NCBI RefSeq assembly: GCF_000341005.1 | Contig: NZ_ANBD01000111.1 | Location: 1 to 49,888, forward strand | Reading direction: 5' to 3' | DNA from: Nocardiopsis alkaliphila YIM 80379 | Lineage (GTDB): Bacteria > Actinomycetota > Actinomycetes > Streptosporangiales > Streptosporangiaceae | DNA: 49,888 nt | In this document: in pieces, positions 9,550 through 18,647 of the stretch | Position numbering within the stretch: position 1 is the first letter of the stretch | How the letters are laid out: every line of letters starts with the position of its first letter | Notes under the pieces: generated by a model | What the model saw: the letters and a program-made list of their open reading frames with translations, nothing else | What the model was told of the DNA's origin: nothing | Databases searched by the model: none | Translations under genes and position numbers: made by a program

Positions 9550-9692
9550 GGCAGGGATCTTCCCCGTGTGGGGCGAACGTCACCACCCATGGAAGGTCGT
9601 CCCTGTGGCCCTCGCCACCCACCCTGGCGACCCGGGCCTATATGGTCCCAACGAGGGTCGATGTCCGTTTTCAAGGTGAGGGAGGCCGATCC

Positions 9693-10322
9693 ATGAGCGA
9701 GCACCGCAGGATCTTGGACCGTGTGTACGCCCTACGAAGCCCCGAAGAGGTCGAGGGCACCTACGACGAGTGGGCCGCGACCTACGAGCACGACACCACC
9801 GAGGGGATGGGCTACGCCGCCCCCGCCCACGCCGCCGAGCGCCTGAGCCGGCTGCTCGATGGCCGCCCTCGGGCCGAGATCCTCGACGCCGGATGCGGCA
9901 CCGGCCTGGTCGGCGCCGCCCTGGCCGAGCACGGATTCCAGGTCATCGACGGCCTGGACCTGTCCACGGCGATGCTGGAGGAGGCCCGGGCCAAGGGCGT
10001 CTACCGTGACCTGGGCAAGGCCGACCTGACCCGGCGCCTGCCCGCCGGGGACGACTCCTACGACGCGGTCATCTGCGTAGGCACCATGACCTCGGGCCAC
10101 GTGGGCCCCGAGGCCTTCGACGAACTGGTGCGCGTGGCCCGCCCGGGCGCACCCCTGGTGGTCACCGTGCTGGACCGGATCTGGGAACCCTCCGGATACA
10201 AGGCCAAGGTCCAGGCACTCCAAGGGGCCAAAGCGGTGCGCCTGGAGGAGAGCACCCCACAGAGCGTCTACCACCTCAAGGAGAACATCACCTGCAACCT
10301 GGTGGTGCTGAGGGTCCTGTGA
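9693..10322 (+). CDS. class I SAM-dependent methyltransferase
   Basis: A 209-residue methyltransferase of the Methyltransf_11/25 type. The SAM-binding motif I is ILDAGCGTG at residues 63-71, an acidic residue ends the second strand (DGLDLS), and motif IV-like YDAVICVG follows. The substrate is unknown. The frame extends far upstream, but ATG 9693 has GGGAGG 8 bp ahead and gives the normal N-terminus for this family (a YDEWAATYE-type cap helix). A strong hairpin at 10331-10367 follows the stop. Confidence 0.88.
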   Translation: MSEHRRILDRVYALRSPEEVEGTYDEWAATYEHDTTEGMGYAAPAHAAERLSRLLDGRPRAEILDAGCGTGLVGAALAEHGFQVIDGLDLSTAMLEEARAKGVYRDLGKADLTRRLPAGDDSYDAVICVGTMTSGHVGPEAFDELVRVARPGAPLVVTVLDRIWEPSGYKAKVQALQGAKAVRLEESTPQSVYHLKENITCNLVVLRVL

Positions 10323-10330
10323 GCAACGAG

Positions 10331-10367
10331 AAGACCCGGCCCCGCGTGTTTCCCGGAGCCGGGTCTT
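10331..10367 (+). terminator. hairpin terminator after the methyltransferase
   Basis: AAGACCCGGC (10331-10340) pairs perfectly with GCCGGGTCTT (10358-10367) across a 17-base loop, 8 bp after the stop codon. There is no clear U-tract, which is common for actinomycete terminators. Confidence 0.65.
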
Positions 10368-10801
10368 GGCGCCTGGACGTGTTTGGAGAGGTATTCGTGT
10401 TCTGATACGCACGCGGTCGGACTTCGAGAACCGCTGGGAATCCATGGGAAACCACGACTCCGGCACGCGAACGTCATCGTGCGCTCCGGTACCGAGAGTC
10501 AACGAAGACGCGGCGGCGGACGCGCGTCCGGCCTTTCAGCCGCCATCGATCCTTTGGGCGCAGCCCACTTCGGCCGCGCGTCGATGTCGGATGGGCGCTC
10601 GTGTGGTGCCGGTTCGTCGCTGCCGCCACCGCGCGAGACCAGCACCCAGGGATCCTTGCGGGGGGCGGCTTCGGTGTTGCTCGGCGTCCAGACGTAGAAG
10701 CCTCGATCCTCGCCCTCGTTCCCGACGGAGTGAGGCCGCCAGGTGGAGCCGGGTGTTTCCTCCCGCCTACCGGAAACCGTCGGAGGGGATCTCTACGGTC
10801 G
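10368..10801. other. 434-bp intergenic stretch, no supported gene
   Basis: No open frame here has a start codon, ribosome site and recognisable protein together. It presumably carries the promoter for the DUF4253 gene at 10802. A minus-strand frame without a start is discussed under rejected observations. Confidence 0.35.
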
Positions 10802-11584
10802 ATGACCATGGACCTTCGAGAAACATCGTCCCTCCGGCTTCCCGCCGGCCACATGGTCTCCTCCGAAGAAGAGGAACCCGTCCTGTGGCTGAGTGAAGCC
10901 CCGGCCTCGCCCGGCCTGTGGTCCCGGATGCTCGCCGAGCATCTTCGTTCCGGCCTGTGGCCCTTGTTGCTGGAGGGACACCACCACGAACCCCACCGCC
11001 CCTGGGAGTCCCAGGAGCTGTCCCCCTCCTGTTTCTCCCACCTCACCGAGCACGACCCGGAGGAACTACTCACCACCTGGTGGAACTACTACGCCCATGT
11101 CGAGGACGGTGTGGCCCCATCGAACCCCCTGGAGACCGCGCCCTTCGAACTCTGGCCGGGACGCGCGCCCGCTCGGGAGGTCCGGCCAGGAGCAGCCGAA
11201 GAGACGGCTTCCGAGTGCGCCGAACTCCTCATGGAGCACAGAGCCGGTTCCAGGCTGGGATTGGTCCGGGCCGGATCGGGGGCCGAGGCGATGACCGCGT
11301 CCGGATGGATGGGTCCGCTCAACCACGACAACGACACCGCCGTGTTCGCCTGCGTGGTGGCCGACTGGGAACGCCGCTTCGGCGCGCGTGTCCTGGGCAT
11401 GGGGTTCGCCACCCTGACCCTGAGTGTGGCCGCCCCACCCGCCGACCTCGATCAGGCCCTGCGTGTGGCGGGCGGACACTTCGCGTTCTGCCCGGACAAC
11501 GTCTTGCAAAATCCTCCCTACCGGCTGCAGGACTACGCGGAGCTCCTGATCGACCGGCCTGTCTGGGACTTCTGGTGGGACTGA
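10802..11584 (+). CDS. DUF4253-domain protein
   Basis: A 260-residue soluble protein whose C-terminal 110 residues match the DUF4253 pattern: a conserved DNDTAVFACVVADWERRFGA stretch, then hydrophobic strands, then HFAFCPDN and a tail in the order LIDRPVWDFWWD. The family has no known biochemical function; members are often found near defence or secreted-toxin loci, but nothing here proves a role. ATG 10802 lies 13 bp after GGAGGGG (10782-10788); ATG 10808 is a possible alternative. It is convergent with the minus-strand nuclease gene that ends at 11838. Confidence 0.75.
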   Translation: MTMDLRETSSLRLPAGHMVSSEEEEPVLWLSEAPASPGLWSRMLAEHLRSGLWPLLLEGHHHEPHRPWESQELSPSCFSHLTEHDPEELLTTWWNYYAHVEDGVAPSNPLETAPFELWPGRAPAREVRPGAAEETASECAELLMEHRAGSRLGLVRAGSGAEAMTASGWMGPLNHDNDTAVFACVVADWERRFGARVLGMGFATLTLSVAAPPADLDQALRVAGGHFAFCPDNVLQNPPYRLQDYAELLIDRPVWDFWWD

Positions 11585-11837
11585 TCGGGCTCGGGTCCCC
11601 GTCCGAGTGCAGGCCGTGGCCTCCGCGCACGCATGGGCGCGGGAGCAACCTCTCCCCGCTCGGTCCGGCAAGGGCGTCCCCGCACAAAGGGGACCCGGTC
11701 AAGACGAGACGGGACCCTTCGCCTGCGTCGCCTGGCCACCGGGCGCCCCTCGCGCGGTGCGGTGTTCATGGAGTTGGCCGACCGGCTCGCCCGGGCCGCT
11801 GAGCGGATCTTCGCCGTCGGTGACCCGGTCTCGGAAC

Positions 11838-14117
11838 CTAGTCGTCGAGCATGCGGTACCCGAACTGTTCCAAGCGGGTGCGGGCCCGGCCCAGCTCCTC
11901 CTGGGTGAACAGAGGCGCGTACTCCGGCCTCAGCACCAGCGCCTCCACGGTCAGGTCCAACCGGCCCCGCTCCCACAGGTTCGCGAACCCGTCCGAGACG
12001 GCGGGGGCGTTCAGCAGCTTGCGCGCCGTGCCCAACGGACCCAGCTCGGAGATCATGCCCAGGAAGAACGAGGCGGTGTAGTCGGCCTCCGACTTGGCCC
12101 GCTCGTACACGTTCAACATCGCCTTCCCGAAGTCGGCGGTCCGGGGATCGTCACCGGAATCCTCCTGCGGTTCCTGGACCTGCCTCTCTTGGTTGTCCGG
12201 TTCCCCGGCGGCCGCCTGCCGCAGGCGGTTGACGAACCCCAGCAACGAGTCCACCGAGGTGAACACCTCATAGCCCAGCTCCTGGAGCCGGGGCAGGTCG
12301 GCCTGATCGGGGTCCAACTCCAACACCACCGGCTTGCCCAGACCGTGCTGGAGACCGTCGGGCCAGAACGCCTCGGCCTCCGCGATCACCCGTCCGCGCT
12401 CCGGATCGTTGATCTCGGCGTCCAGCTCCGGCTTGGCGTACCCCTGACGCAGCAGCTCGTCCACCATCTCCTGGACCTGCACCGAACGGGCGTCGTCGGG
12501 TTCGGCGGACAGCACCGTGACCGGCCTCAGCGGCTCCTCCGTGGTGGGGCGTGAACCGGTGGCCAGCTCCTCCAGGAAGCTCTGCGCGGCCTGTGCCAAC
12601 AGCTCCCGACGCGCGGCCAGGAAGTCCAGGTAGTTCTCCACCTTCCACAGGTCCGGGTCGGTCGGAATCCACTGGGAGGCCAACACCCCGGGATGACGCT
12701 CCTCGACCTCGGGGAAGTACTCCTCGGGCCTACGGTCGGATACCTCCAAGTTGCTCTGCTGGGTGAGGAAGCAGAAGTTGGCGATCGCGTTGACGTGTCC
12801 GCGATCGTAGGAGTCACGCAGCACGCCCTTGGGGAAGACGTGGTGCAGTTGCAGGGAGGACAACCGACCCAGGGATTCGGCCTTCAACTCCAGTCCGCTG
12901 CCGAAGTCCCGAGCGCCTTGGACCCGGGTCAGCATGTACAGCAACGGGTAGAACCGTGATCCTCGGGTGGAGCCCTCGAAGTCGTCGGGCAACACTTCCA
13001 GCTTGCCGCCCCTCCAGCGGGACAGACGGCGGATGGCGCCCTCGATCCCGGACTCGGCGACCCCGTCGTAGTCCAACTGCAGGAAGGTCTCCGTGGAACC
13101 GGCGTACCGCCCCCACAGGGCGCTGTGCACGTACCAGTACAGGACCCGGTCCCGATGGGCCGCATCGTCGAATCGGCCACCGTTGAGTTCCAACAGCCGG
13201 GCGACCACCGGGAACGAGTAGCGACTCATCAGCACTCGGTCGTGATCCAGGCCGAGGCGTCCGGAGACCGCGTCCAGGAAGGTGCCCACGTGATCGACGG
13301 AGGCCTTCAACGCCCGCTGGAACTCCGGCACGTCCACGTTGTCCAGCGCCGAGAACAACGCACGACCCGTCGCCACGGCGGTGGCGTTGCGCAGCAGCCA
13401 ATCCAGGGTGAAGTGGAAACCCGATTCCGACCAACGGTTGAGGCTGGCACGCATCGTGGAGCGGGCCTCCGGCCAGTGCGCGCACAACTTGGCCAAGGCC
13501 AGGTCGCCCTTGGACAGCTTGGTGCCACCGGAGTTGACCCGGTTGAAGATCTCCACGACCGCGTCGGTCGTCCAGTTCGCCCCGGTGATCACCTCCTGGG
13601 GGAAGTCCTTGTCACCGATCTGGTACAGCCGGTTGAGCCGGGTCAGGTAGGTGTTGGCCAGATCGGGATCGTCGGCGAAGCGTGCCAGGTAGGGGACCGG
13701 ACCCTGCCGGAACAGTTCGGTGACGTCCACCCAGTGAGGGTTGTCGTTCATCTTCAAGGGGCGGTGGAACTCGAACGCCTCGGTGTCCACGTTGAACTGC
13801 AGCCCGGTGAAGGCGGACGCGTCACCTTCGAAGAAGGCCGGGGCGCGCCCCCGCATCACCCCGTACAGGGAGGTGATGCGTTGCTGGCCGTCCAACAACA
13901 GCAGGTGGGTGCCACCGCCTCCCGCGGAGCCCCCTCGCACGGCGGTCTCGGCGGCGGAGGTCTCCCACAACAGCAGGCTTCCCACCGGGTGCCCCAGGTA
14001 CATGGACCGCATCAGGCCGCGTACCTGGTCCCGATTCCAGACGTAACCTCGCTGGAATTCCGGCAGCAACACGGTTCCGGTGTCGATCTGGTCGAGGAGC
14101 GTGGACAGTTTCGCCAT
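11838..14117 (-). CDS. DUF262-HNH (GmrSD-like) nuclease, candidate defence effector
   Basis: A 759-residue protein. The N-terminal DUF262 domain has LPEFQRGYVW (residues 18-27) and the nucleotide-site motif DGQQR (76-80), the ParB/Srx-fold pocket used by GmrS- and SspE-like proteins. An HNH-type nuclease follows near residues 420-440 (LQLHHVFPKG). The C-terminal 220 residues hold extra modules, including AEAFWPDGLQ and a final FFLGMISELG region, that I do not recognise. By analogy with GmrSD and SspE it would hydrolyse nucleotide to control cutting of modified or foreign DNA. It starts 36 bp after the helicase stop with AAGGACGGA as ribosome site, so it is probably co-transcribed with it. Confidence 0.82.
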   Translation of the reverse strand: MAKLSTLLDQIDTGTVLLPEFQRGYVWNRDQVRGLMRSMYLGHPVGSLLLWETSAAETAVRGGSAGGGGTHLLLLDGQQRITSLYGVMRGRAPAFFEGDASAFTGLQFNVDTEAFEFHRPLKMNDNPHWVDVTELFRQGPVPYLARFADDPDLANTYLTRLNRLYQIGDKDFPQEVITGANWTTDAVVEIFNRVNSGGTKLSKGDLALAKLCAHWPEARSTMRASLNRWSESGFHFTLDWLLRNATAVATGRALFSALDNVDVPEFQRALKASVDHVGTFLDAVSGRLGLDHDRVLMSRYSFPVVARLLELNGGRFDDAAHRDRVLYWYVHSALWGRYAGSTETFLQLDYDGVAESGIEGAIRRLSRWRGGKLEVLPDDFEGSTRGSRFYPLLYMLTRVQGARDFGSGLELKAESLGRLSSLQLHHVFPKGVLRDSYDRGHVNAIANFCFLTQQSNLEVSDRRPEEYFPEVEERHPGVLASQWIPTDPDLWKVENYLDFLAARRELLAQAAQSFLEELATGSRPTTEEPLRPVTVLSAEPDDARSVQVQEMVDELLRQGYAKPELDAEINDPERGRVIAEAEAFWPDGLQHGLGKPVVLELDPDQADLPRLQELGYEVFTSVDSLLGFVNRLRQAAAGEPDNQERQVQEPQEDSGDDPRTADFGKAMLNVYERAKSEADYTASFFLGMISELGPLGTARKLLNAPAVSDGFANLWERGRLDLTVEALVLRPEYAPLFTQEELGRARTRLEQFGYRMLDD

Positions 14118-14153
14118 GGGTCCGTCCTTCTCGTCAGGGGTCGTCGTCGAGAA

Positions 14154-16259
14154 TCAGGTCAAGATCGCGTCGATGAACGGACTGGGCCGGCCGTGCCAAC
14201 TCACTGCGAGTCGTTCACGGGCGCGAGTGCACGCCACGAAGAGCAGGCTGCGTTCGCGTAGCAGGTCGCGCGCGTGCGCGCCGGGGTCCTCCTCCTTGGG
14301 TGTCACGCTCTTGGGCGCGGGCAATTGGCCCTCACCCGCTCCCACCACCGCCAGGCAGCGGAATTCCAGGCCCTTCATTCGGTGCATGGTGCCGACCGAG
14401 ACCGCGTCCGTGGCCGCTTGCCCCTTGGCCAAGGGGACCGCAGGGATACCGGCTCGCTCCAGCTCCGCCACCACGTGTTCCACCGACCGGTTGGACCTGG
14501 CCGCCACACCGATCTCTCCGGAGAGCACACCGGCCTCGTGCCACTCCCCGATGGTGCGCACCAGGTGCTCCATTTCCGCCTTGGCACTGGTCAGTCCGGT
14601 GAGCACCGGATCGGAACCGCGCATCTCCGAGCGGCAGTCCGTCACCGAGTCCAGACCCCCGTCCATGTCGTCCACCGCCTCGCCCCGCATCAGCCCCAGG
14701 CTCCAGCCCAGAATCTGCGCGGTGGTGCGGTAGTTGATCCGCAACCTGGTGGAGCGGCCCCGGATGTTCACACCGACCTCGGCCAGGCTCACTCGGGGTC
14801 CATAGATGCGCTGATGGGTGTCACCGGCGATGAACAGGTCGTCGGGGCCCTCGGCCACGGCGGCGCGCAACAGTCGCCACTGTCCCGGATGCAGGTCCTG
14901 GGCCTCGTCCACCACCACGTGATCGAAGGGGCGATCCTCGCGCGCGGCCAACAGTCGAGCGGCCTCCTCCACGATCGTCTCGTAGGTCCACAGACCCTGT
15001 TCCCGCAAAAGATCTTGGAAACCGGAGATGGCCTGCCACACCTGGGCCCGCTGCAGGGCCGTCAGGCCACGACCGCGTCCATCACGCTTGGCGGACAGGT
15101 ACTCGGGAGCGGACTCCACCTGGCGGGCCAGGATCACCTGTCGCCACTCCTCTGTCAGGAAAGCGGGGGACAGGTCCAGCTCCAGCTCTTCGATGACCCG
15201 CTCCCACAACCGGCGTTCGTGTGGGGGCTGGAGCAGGGCGGGCTGACCGTGCTCCTCCCGGAAGATTCGGTGGGACGAACGGTCCACGTGTTCCACCCGA
15301 ATCCGGGAGAGCACTTCCTCGGCGTCGCCGGCCCCGTCGTGTTCGGCGAGCAGGCGCAGGTTCGCCTCCAACGATTCGGCCAGGGTGGAGGTGAAGGTGG
15401 TCAGCAGGACCCGTCCCCCCGCCCGGGCCAGGCGGTGGGCCCGGTGCAGCGCCACCACGGTCTTCCCGGTGCCCGGACCCCCGCTCACCCGGGCCGGGCC
15501 CCGGTAGGAGGCCTCCACCACCGATCGTTGTACCGGATGCAGGTAGATCCGCCACAGGTCGAAGGGATGCTCCAGCGCCGCCATCAGCTCCTGGGGACCC
15601 TCCACCAGGAGCACCCGGTCGGAGCTGCGCTCCACCGCGGCGTCCAGGTCCTGGGGGTCCACCCCCTCCACGATGGCCGAGCCCAGTTCGGCCCACACCT
15701 CCTCGGGGGACAGCCCGCTGGCCAATCCGAACAGCACGTCCCATTGCACCGGCGGTAGCAGACCGCGCGCGGCCTCCAGTTGGAAGGTGCCGGTCAACGT
15801 TCGCACCAGCGGCAAGGTGTGCTCGTCGATGCCCAGCCGTTCCAGGTCGGCGTCGTTGACGTGGTCGAACAGCAGCTCGGTCGCGTTCTGTGCGATCCGC
15901 TTCATGTGCGGCAGGCTGGCGTCCAAGGCGGCCACGTCCCGGATCTCGATACCACCGGTGGCCAGGTTCACCGTCGCCTTGCGGCGTTTGGCCCATTCGT
16001 AGGCGTCATCGTGGGGGAGTACCTGAAGCAGGACGTAGGTGTCACCGTTGTCCGGGGCCAGAACGACCCCGCGGTAGAACTGGTCGATCCGAATGGTGCG
16101 GAAACGGTCGTCGCGGGCGCCGGTGATCTTCTCCAAGTGCAGGCCGGCATGGGTGGCCTGCTCGAACTTGGCGAACACCTCGCCCACCCGTGCGCGCACG
16201 GGTTTCTCGAGGTCGGCGAACTCCTTGAGCAGGTCCAGATGGAGGGCGAGTCGGGCCAC
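14154..16259 (-). CDS. UvrD/PcrA-like superfamily I helicase with ParE/RelE-like N-terminus
   Basis: A 701-residue protein. Residues 1-100 look like a ParE/RelE toxin fold (LEKITGARDDRFRTIRIDQFYRGVVLA, then DDAYEWAKRR). The rest is an SF1A helicase: Walker A GGPGTGKT near 259-266, motif II VVDEAQDL near 445-452, HQRIYGPRVSL near 480, and motif VI VACTRARERL near 673. All helicase motifs are present, so it should unwind or translocate on DNA. The start is GTG 16259 with AGGA upstream. It sits between the Ser/Thr kinase and the DUF262-HNH gene on the same strand, which suggests a joint role in sensing and cutting foreign DNA. Confidence 0.85.
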   Translation of the reverse strand: MARLALHLDLLKEFADLEKPVRARVGEVFAKFEQATHAGLHLEKITGARDDRFRTIRIDQFYRGVVLAPDNGDTYVLLQVLPHDDAYEWAKRRKATVNLATGGIEIRDVAALDASLPHMKRIAQNATELLFDHVNDADLERLGIDEHTLPLVRTLTGTFQLEAARGLLPPVQWDVLFGLASGLSPEEVWAELGSAIVEGVDPQDLDAAVERSSDRVLLVEGPQELMAALEHPFDLWRIYLHPVQRSVVEASYRGPARVSGGPGTGKTVVALHRAHRLARAGGRVLLTTFTSTLAESLEANLRLLAEHDGAGDAEEVLSRIRVEHVDRSSHRIFREEHGQPALLQPPHERRLWERVIEELELDLSPAFLTEEWRQVILARQVESAPEYLSAKRDGRGRGLTALQRAQVWQAISGFQDLLREQGLWTYETIVEEAARLLAAREDRPFDHVVVDEAQDLHPGQWRLLRAAVAEGPDDLFIAGDTHQRIYGPRVSLAEVGVNIRGRSTRLRINYRTTAQILGWSLGLMRGEAVDDMDGGLDSVTDCRSEMRGSDPVLTGLTSAKAEMEHLVRTIGEWHEAGVLSGEIGVAARSNRSVEHVVAELERAGIPAVPLAKGQAATDAVSVGTMHRMKGLEFRCLAVVGAGEGQLPAPKSVTPKEEDPGAHARDLLRERSLLFVACTRARERLAVSWHGRPSPFIDAILT

Positions 16260-16400
16260 GGGGTCGTCCTAGCGGTTCAGGGGGTGCACAACGACGGAAT
16301 CAACGGCGGCCGGGGGTTTCGAGGTGGGGCCGAGGACGATTCCAAACTAACGCCTGCCCGGAACGGACAGCGGGGACACGCTGCCCGGGTTGTCCACTCG

Positions 16401-17372
16401 TTACAGGTTCGGCTGCTGCGTGCGTTCCTTGGAGAAGACCCGGGACAGAGCCGCTCCGTACATGCGTTGCGGGCTGGGCAGCGAGGGCGGATGCAAGATC
16501 CCCGGGATGGGTTCCAGGTCCTCGGTGAATCCGATCAACCGCTCGTACACCTCCACGGCGCCGACCGGCCGGTCCTCGGGGCGTTTTTCCAATAGAGCGC
16601 CCACCACCTCGGCCAGCTCCACCGGCACGTCCGGGCGCAGTTTCCGCACCCCGCTCGGTTCCTCCCCGACCTGCTTGGAGGCCACCGCGAACGACGTCGG
16701 CGCGGTGAACACCCGCTGCCCGGTGAGCATCTCGTACAGGGTGCATCCCAGCGAGTACAGGTCGCTGAGCGTAGTGGTGGTCCCCGCCAACAACTGCTCC
16801 GGTGCCATGTACGCGGGCGTCCCCGGCGTGTGTCCGTCCCTGGTGATCTGCGACATGTCGGAGCGCCCCAGCGCCACGGCCAGTCCGAAGTCCAAGACCT
16901 TGACCGTGCCGTCGGGTTCCAGCATCAGGTTTGCGGGCTTGAGGTCCCGGTGCACCAGCGAGGCACGATGGGCCACCGCCAACACCGCACAGGCCTGGGC
17001 GGCGACCCCGCTGGCCCACCCCACCGACATCCGCTCCTGTTCGGCGAGCAGGTCGGACACGCTCACCCCGTGGACCCGTTGCATCACCAGGTAGGGGTGT
17101 TCCTCGTCCTCCGCGCTCATGTCGAACACCGTCGGTACCCCGGGATGTTGCAACTCGGCGGTGACGCGGGCCTCTCGAACGAACCTTCGCACCAGTTCGG
17201 CGCGCTCGTCGGCGTCGGCGTCGGAGGGGAAACGGATGAACTTGACCGCCACCTCCCGGCCCAGCCGGACGTCACGGCCCTCCCAGACCTCACCCATCCC
17301 ACCACGGGCCAACGGCGTGGGGTTGAGCCTGTAACGTCCGTCCAACAGGCGTCCGCCGCGCGTTTCGGCCAT
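16401..17372 (-). CDS. soluble serine/threonine protein kinase (Hanks type)
   Basis: A 323-residue kinase from the preferred ATG at 17372, with GAGGGAG about 13 bp upstream; the frame reaches back to 17540. It has the glycine-rich loop GGMGEVWEG, catalytic Lys in VAVKFIR, HRDLKPAN, DFGLA and PAYMAPEQ, so it should be active. The kinase domain fills most of the protein. There is no membrane helix or extracellular PASTA-type sensor, unlike housekeeping PknB; this fits cytoplasmic kinases that sit in defence islands. It lies 141 bp upstream of the helicase gene on the same strand and may head the kinase-helicase-nuclease operon. Confidence 0.88.
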   Translation of the reverse strand: MAETRGGRLLDGRYRLNPTPLARGGMGEVWEGRDVRLGREVAVKFIRFPSDADADERAELVRRFVREARVTAELQHPGVPTVFDMSAEDEEHPYLVMQRVHGVSVSDLLAEQERMSVGWASGVAAQACAVLAVAHRASLVHRDLKPANLMLEPDGTVKVLDFGLAVALGRSDMSQITRDGHTPGTPAYMAPEQLLAGTTTTLSDLYSLGCTLYEMLTGQRVFTAPTSFAVASKQVGEEPSGVRKLRPDVPVELAEVVGALLEKRPEDRPVGAVEVYERLIGFTEDLEPIPGILHPPSLPSPQRMYGAALSRVFSKERTQQPNL

Positions 17373-17905
17373 ACGTTCCGCTGCTCCCTCACCCGCTGTC
17401 TTTTTCGGCCCTGACGCTACCCCACCCCCGTCGAGGCGGCGATCTGGTGACCCAGGGGTCCGGAAACGGGACGGAATCGTGGACTCTGACCTGTCCATCG
17501 AGGGGTGCCTCCCGGGCGTGGACGCCGGGGCTCGCGGCACACCACGGACCGGCTGTCCACTGTGGGAGCAAGGGCTTGGCCGGCTGTGAGTCCGTTATCG
17601 ACGAGGTGAGAGGTAGGGTCTACGACCTCGGCTCGTCCAGGGAGCGCTACACCGCAGTGGCGGTGCTTGGGCCCCGCCGACGTACGCAGGGACGACTGCC
17701 GGGAGCCTGAGGAGTTGAACCTGACACGGCAGTCGTCGGACATCCTGCGCAGAGACGGTTTCGAGTTGGTATTCACCTCTGGAGTCGATGACCGACGCCC
17801 CGCAGAGCCGTGGACCTTTCTCCTGACGGTGTCTCCTCCTCTGAAGAACCGCTGCGGGATCTTTCACCCTTCAGACGCCGAAAAGCCGGGGACCGGAGTC
17901 ATGAG
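17373..17905. other. 533-bp intergenic stretch with a long inverted repeat
   Basis: No credible gene was found. The region must contain the promoter of the kinase gene, read leftward, and the end of the minus-strand operon coming from the right. A perfect 10-bp inverted repeat (GACGACTGCC at 17691-17700, GGCAGTCGTC at 17728-17737) encloses 27 bases and could act as a terminator for the DUF5919-like gene that ends at 17906. Confidence 0.4.
17691..17737. repeat. perfect 10-bp inverted repeat with 27-base loop
   Basis: The arms are GACGACTGCC and its exact reverse complement. It lies 169 bp past the stop of the minus-strand operon. The loop on the minus strand contains GGTTCAACTCC, which resembles a tRNA T-loop, but no complete tRNA can be folded around it. 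Confidence 0.45.
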
Positions 17906-18592
17906 TCACGTTTCTTGCGCAGAGCCAGGGGGTGTGCCGCTGGATGCGGGAAAGCTTCCGGCCCAGACGGAGTCGAAGAGGTCGAGTACGGAGTCGTACA
18001 GCACTCCGGGTGCGCGTACATAAAGGCAGGGGGAATGCCGGCCATGCGCGTGCCTGCCGTAGAGGGTGAGGTAGGCGGCGCGGTCCGTGGCTACGATGCG
18101 GAAGGCGTTGGGAAGGTCGAACAACCTCAGTTCGATCCCGGAACGTTGCCGGGTGACCTCAGCCAGATAGTCGGTGTTCGCCCGTACCTGTGCTTTGAGT
18201 AGTCCTTGGCCGAAGCCCGGGTCGGCCCGTCCGAGGTCCTTCTCTCGGCGGGCCAACCAGACGCCGGGTTGGGCTTCGTGGTCGGGTAACAGGACCTGTA
18301 CCGGAACAGACCGGCCGGCACCGTCTGTCCACAAAGGTGAGAACACGTCCCGGGTGAGAGCGTTTCCTCTGCCAGCCATGATCCGTACCCACCTGGCTCG
18401 GGTCAGGTCGTGTGCCATGTCCTGCTCGGCGGAGCGCTGTTCACGGTACAGGCGTACGATTCCGGTCCCGGTGAGTCTGGCCAGGATGCCTGCCAGCCAC
18501 CACCGTGGTCGAGAGGAACGGACCCACCCCGCTGCCACGAGGGTCGCGGTGGCGAGCAGAGAGCTGAGCACACCGAGGAGGAAGGTTGTCAT
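17906..18592 (-). CDS. membrane-anchored DUF5919/PLD-fold-like protein
   Basis: A 228-residue protein with one N-terminal membrane helix (residues 4-23, LLGVLSSLLATATLVAAG) and a cytoplasmic domain resembling DUF5919: VPVQVLLPDHEAQPGVWLA, then GIELRLFDLPNAFRIV, then a Tyr/Leu-rich strand and SPCLYVRAPGVLYDSVLDLF. That pattern is the phospholipase-D-like fold, but no HKD catalytic motif is visible, so a binding role is likelier. ATG 18592 is preferred; the longer open frame runs antisense-like through the upstream gene. It is the third gene of the operon led by the membrane protein at 21289, 55 bp after the nucleosidase, and could be its effector or anchor. Confidence 0.6.
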   Translation of the reverse strand: MTTFLLGVLSSLLATATLVAAGWVRSSRPRWWLAGILARLTGTGIVRLYREQRSAEQDMAHDLTRARWVRIMAGRGNALTRDVFSPLWTDGAGRSVPVQVLLPDHEAQPGVWLARREKDLGRADPGFGQGLLKAQVRANTDYLAEVTRQRSGIELRLFDLPNAFRIVATDRAAYLTLYGRHAHGRHSPCLYVRAPGVLYDSVLDLFDSVWAGSFPASSGTPPGSAQET

Positions 18593-18647
18593 GGAAACTC
18601 CATCGTCATGGGGTGGGTCCGTTTCCCGGTCATGGTGCTGACCGGGA

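Noticed and set aside
10474..10760. Minus-strand open frame with protein-like runs (GFYVWTPSNTEAAP, PWVLVSRGGG)
   Set aside because: The frame opens after a TAG near 10774 and has no ATG, GTG or TTG start before the protein-like part, no ribosome site and no recognised family; at best a decayed fragment.
17701..17727. Possible tRNA fragment in the loop of the 17691-17737 inverted repeat
   Set aside because: GGTTCAACTCC resembles a T-loop, but no acceptor, D- or anticodon stem can be built around it.
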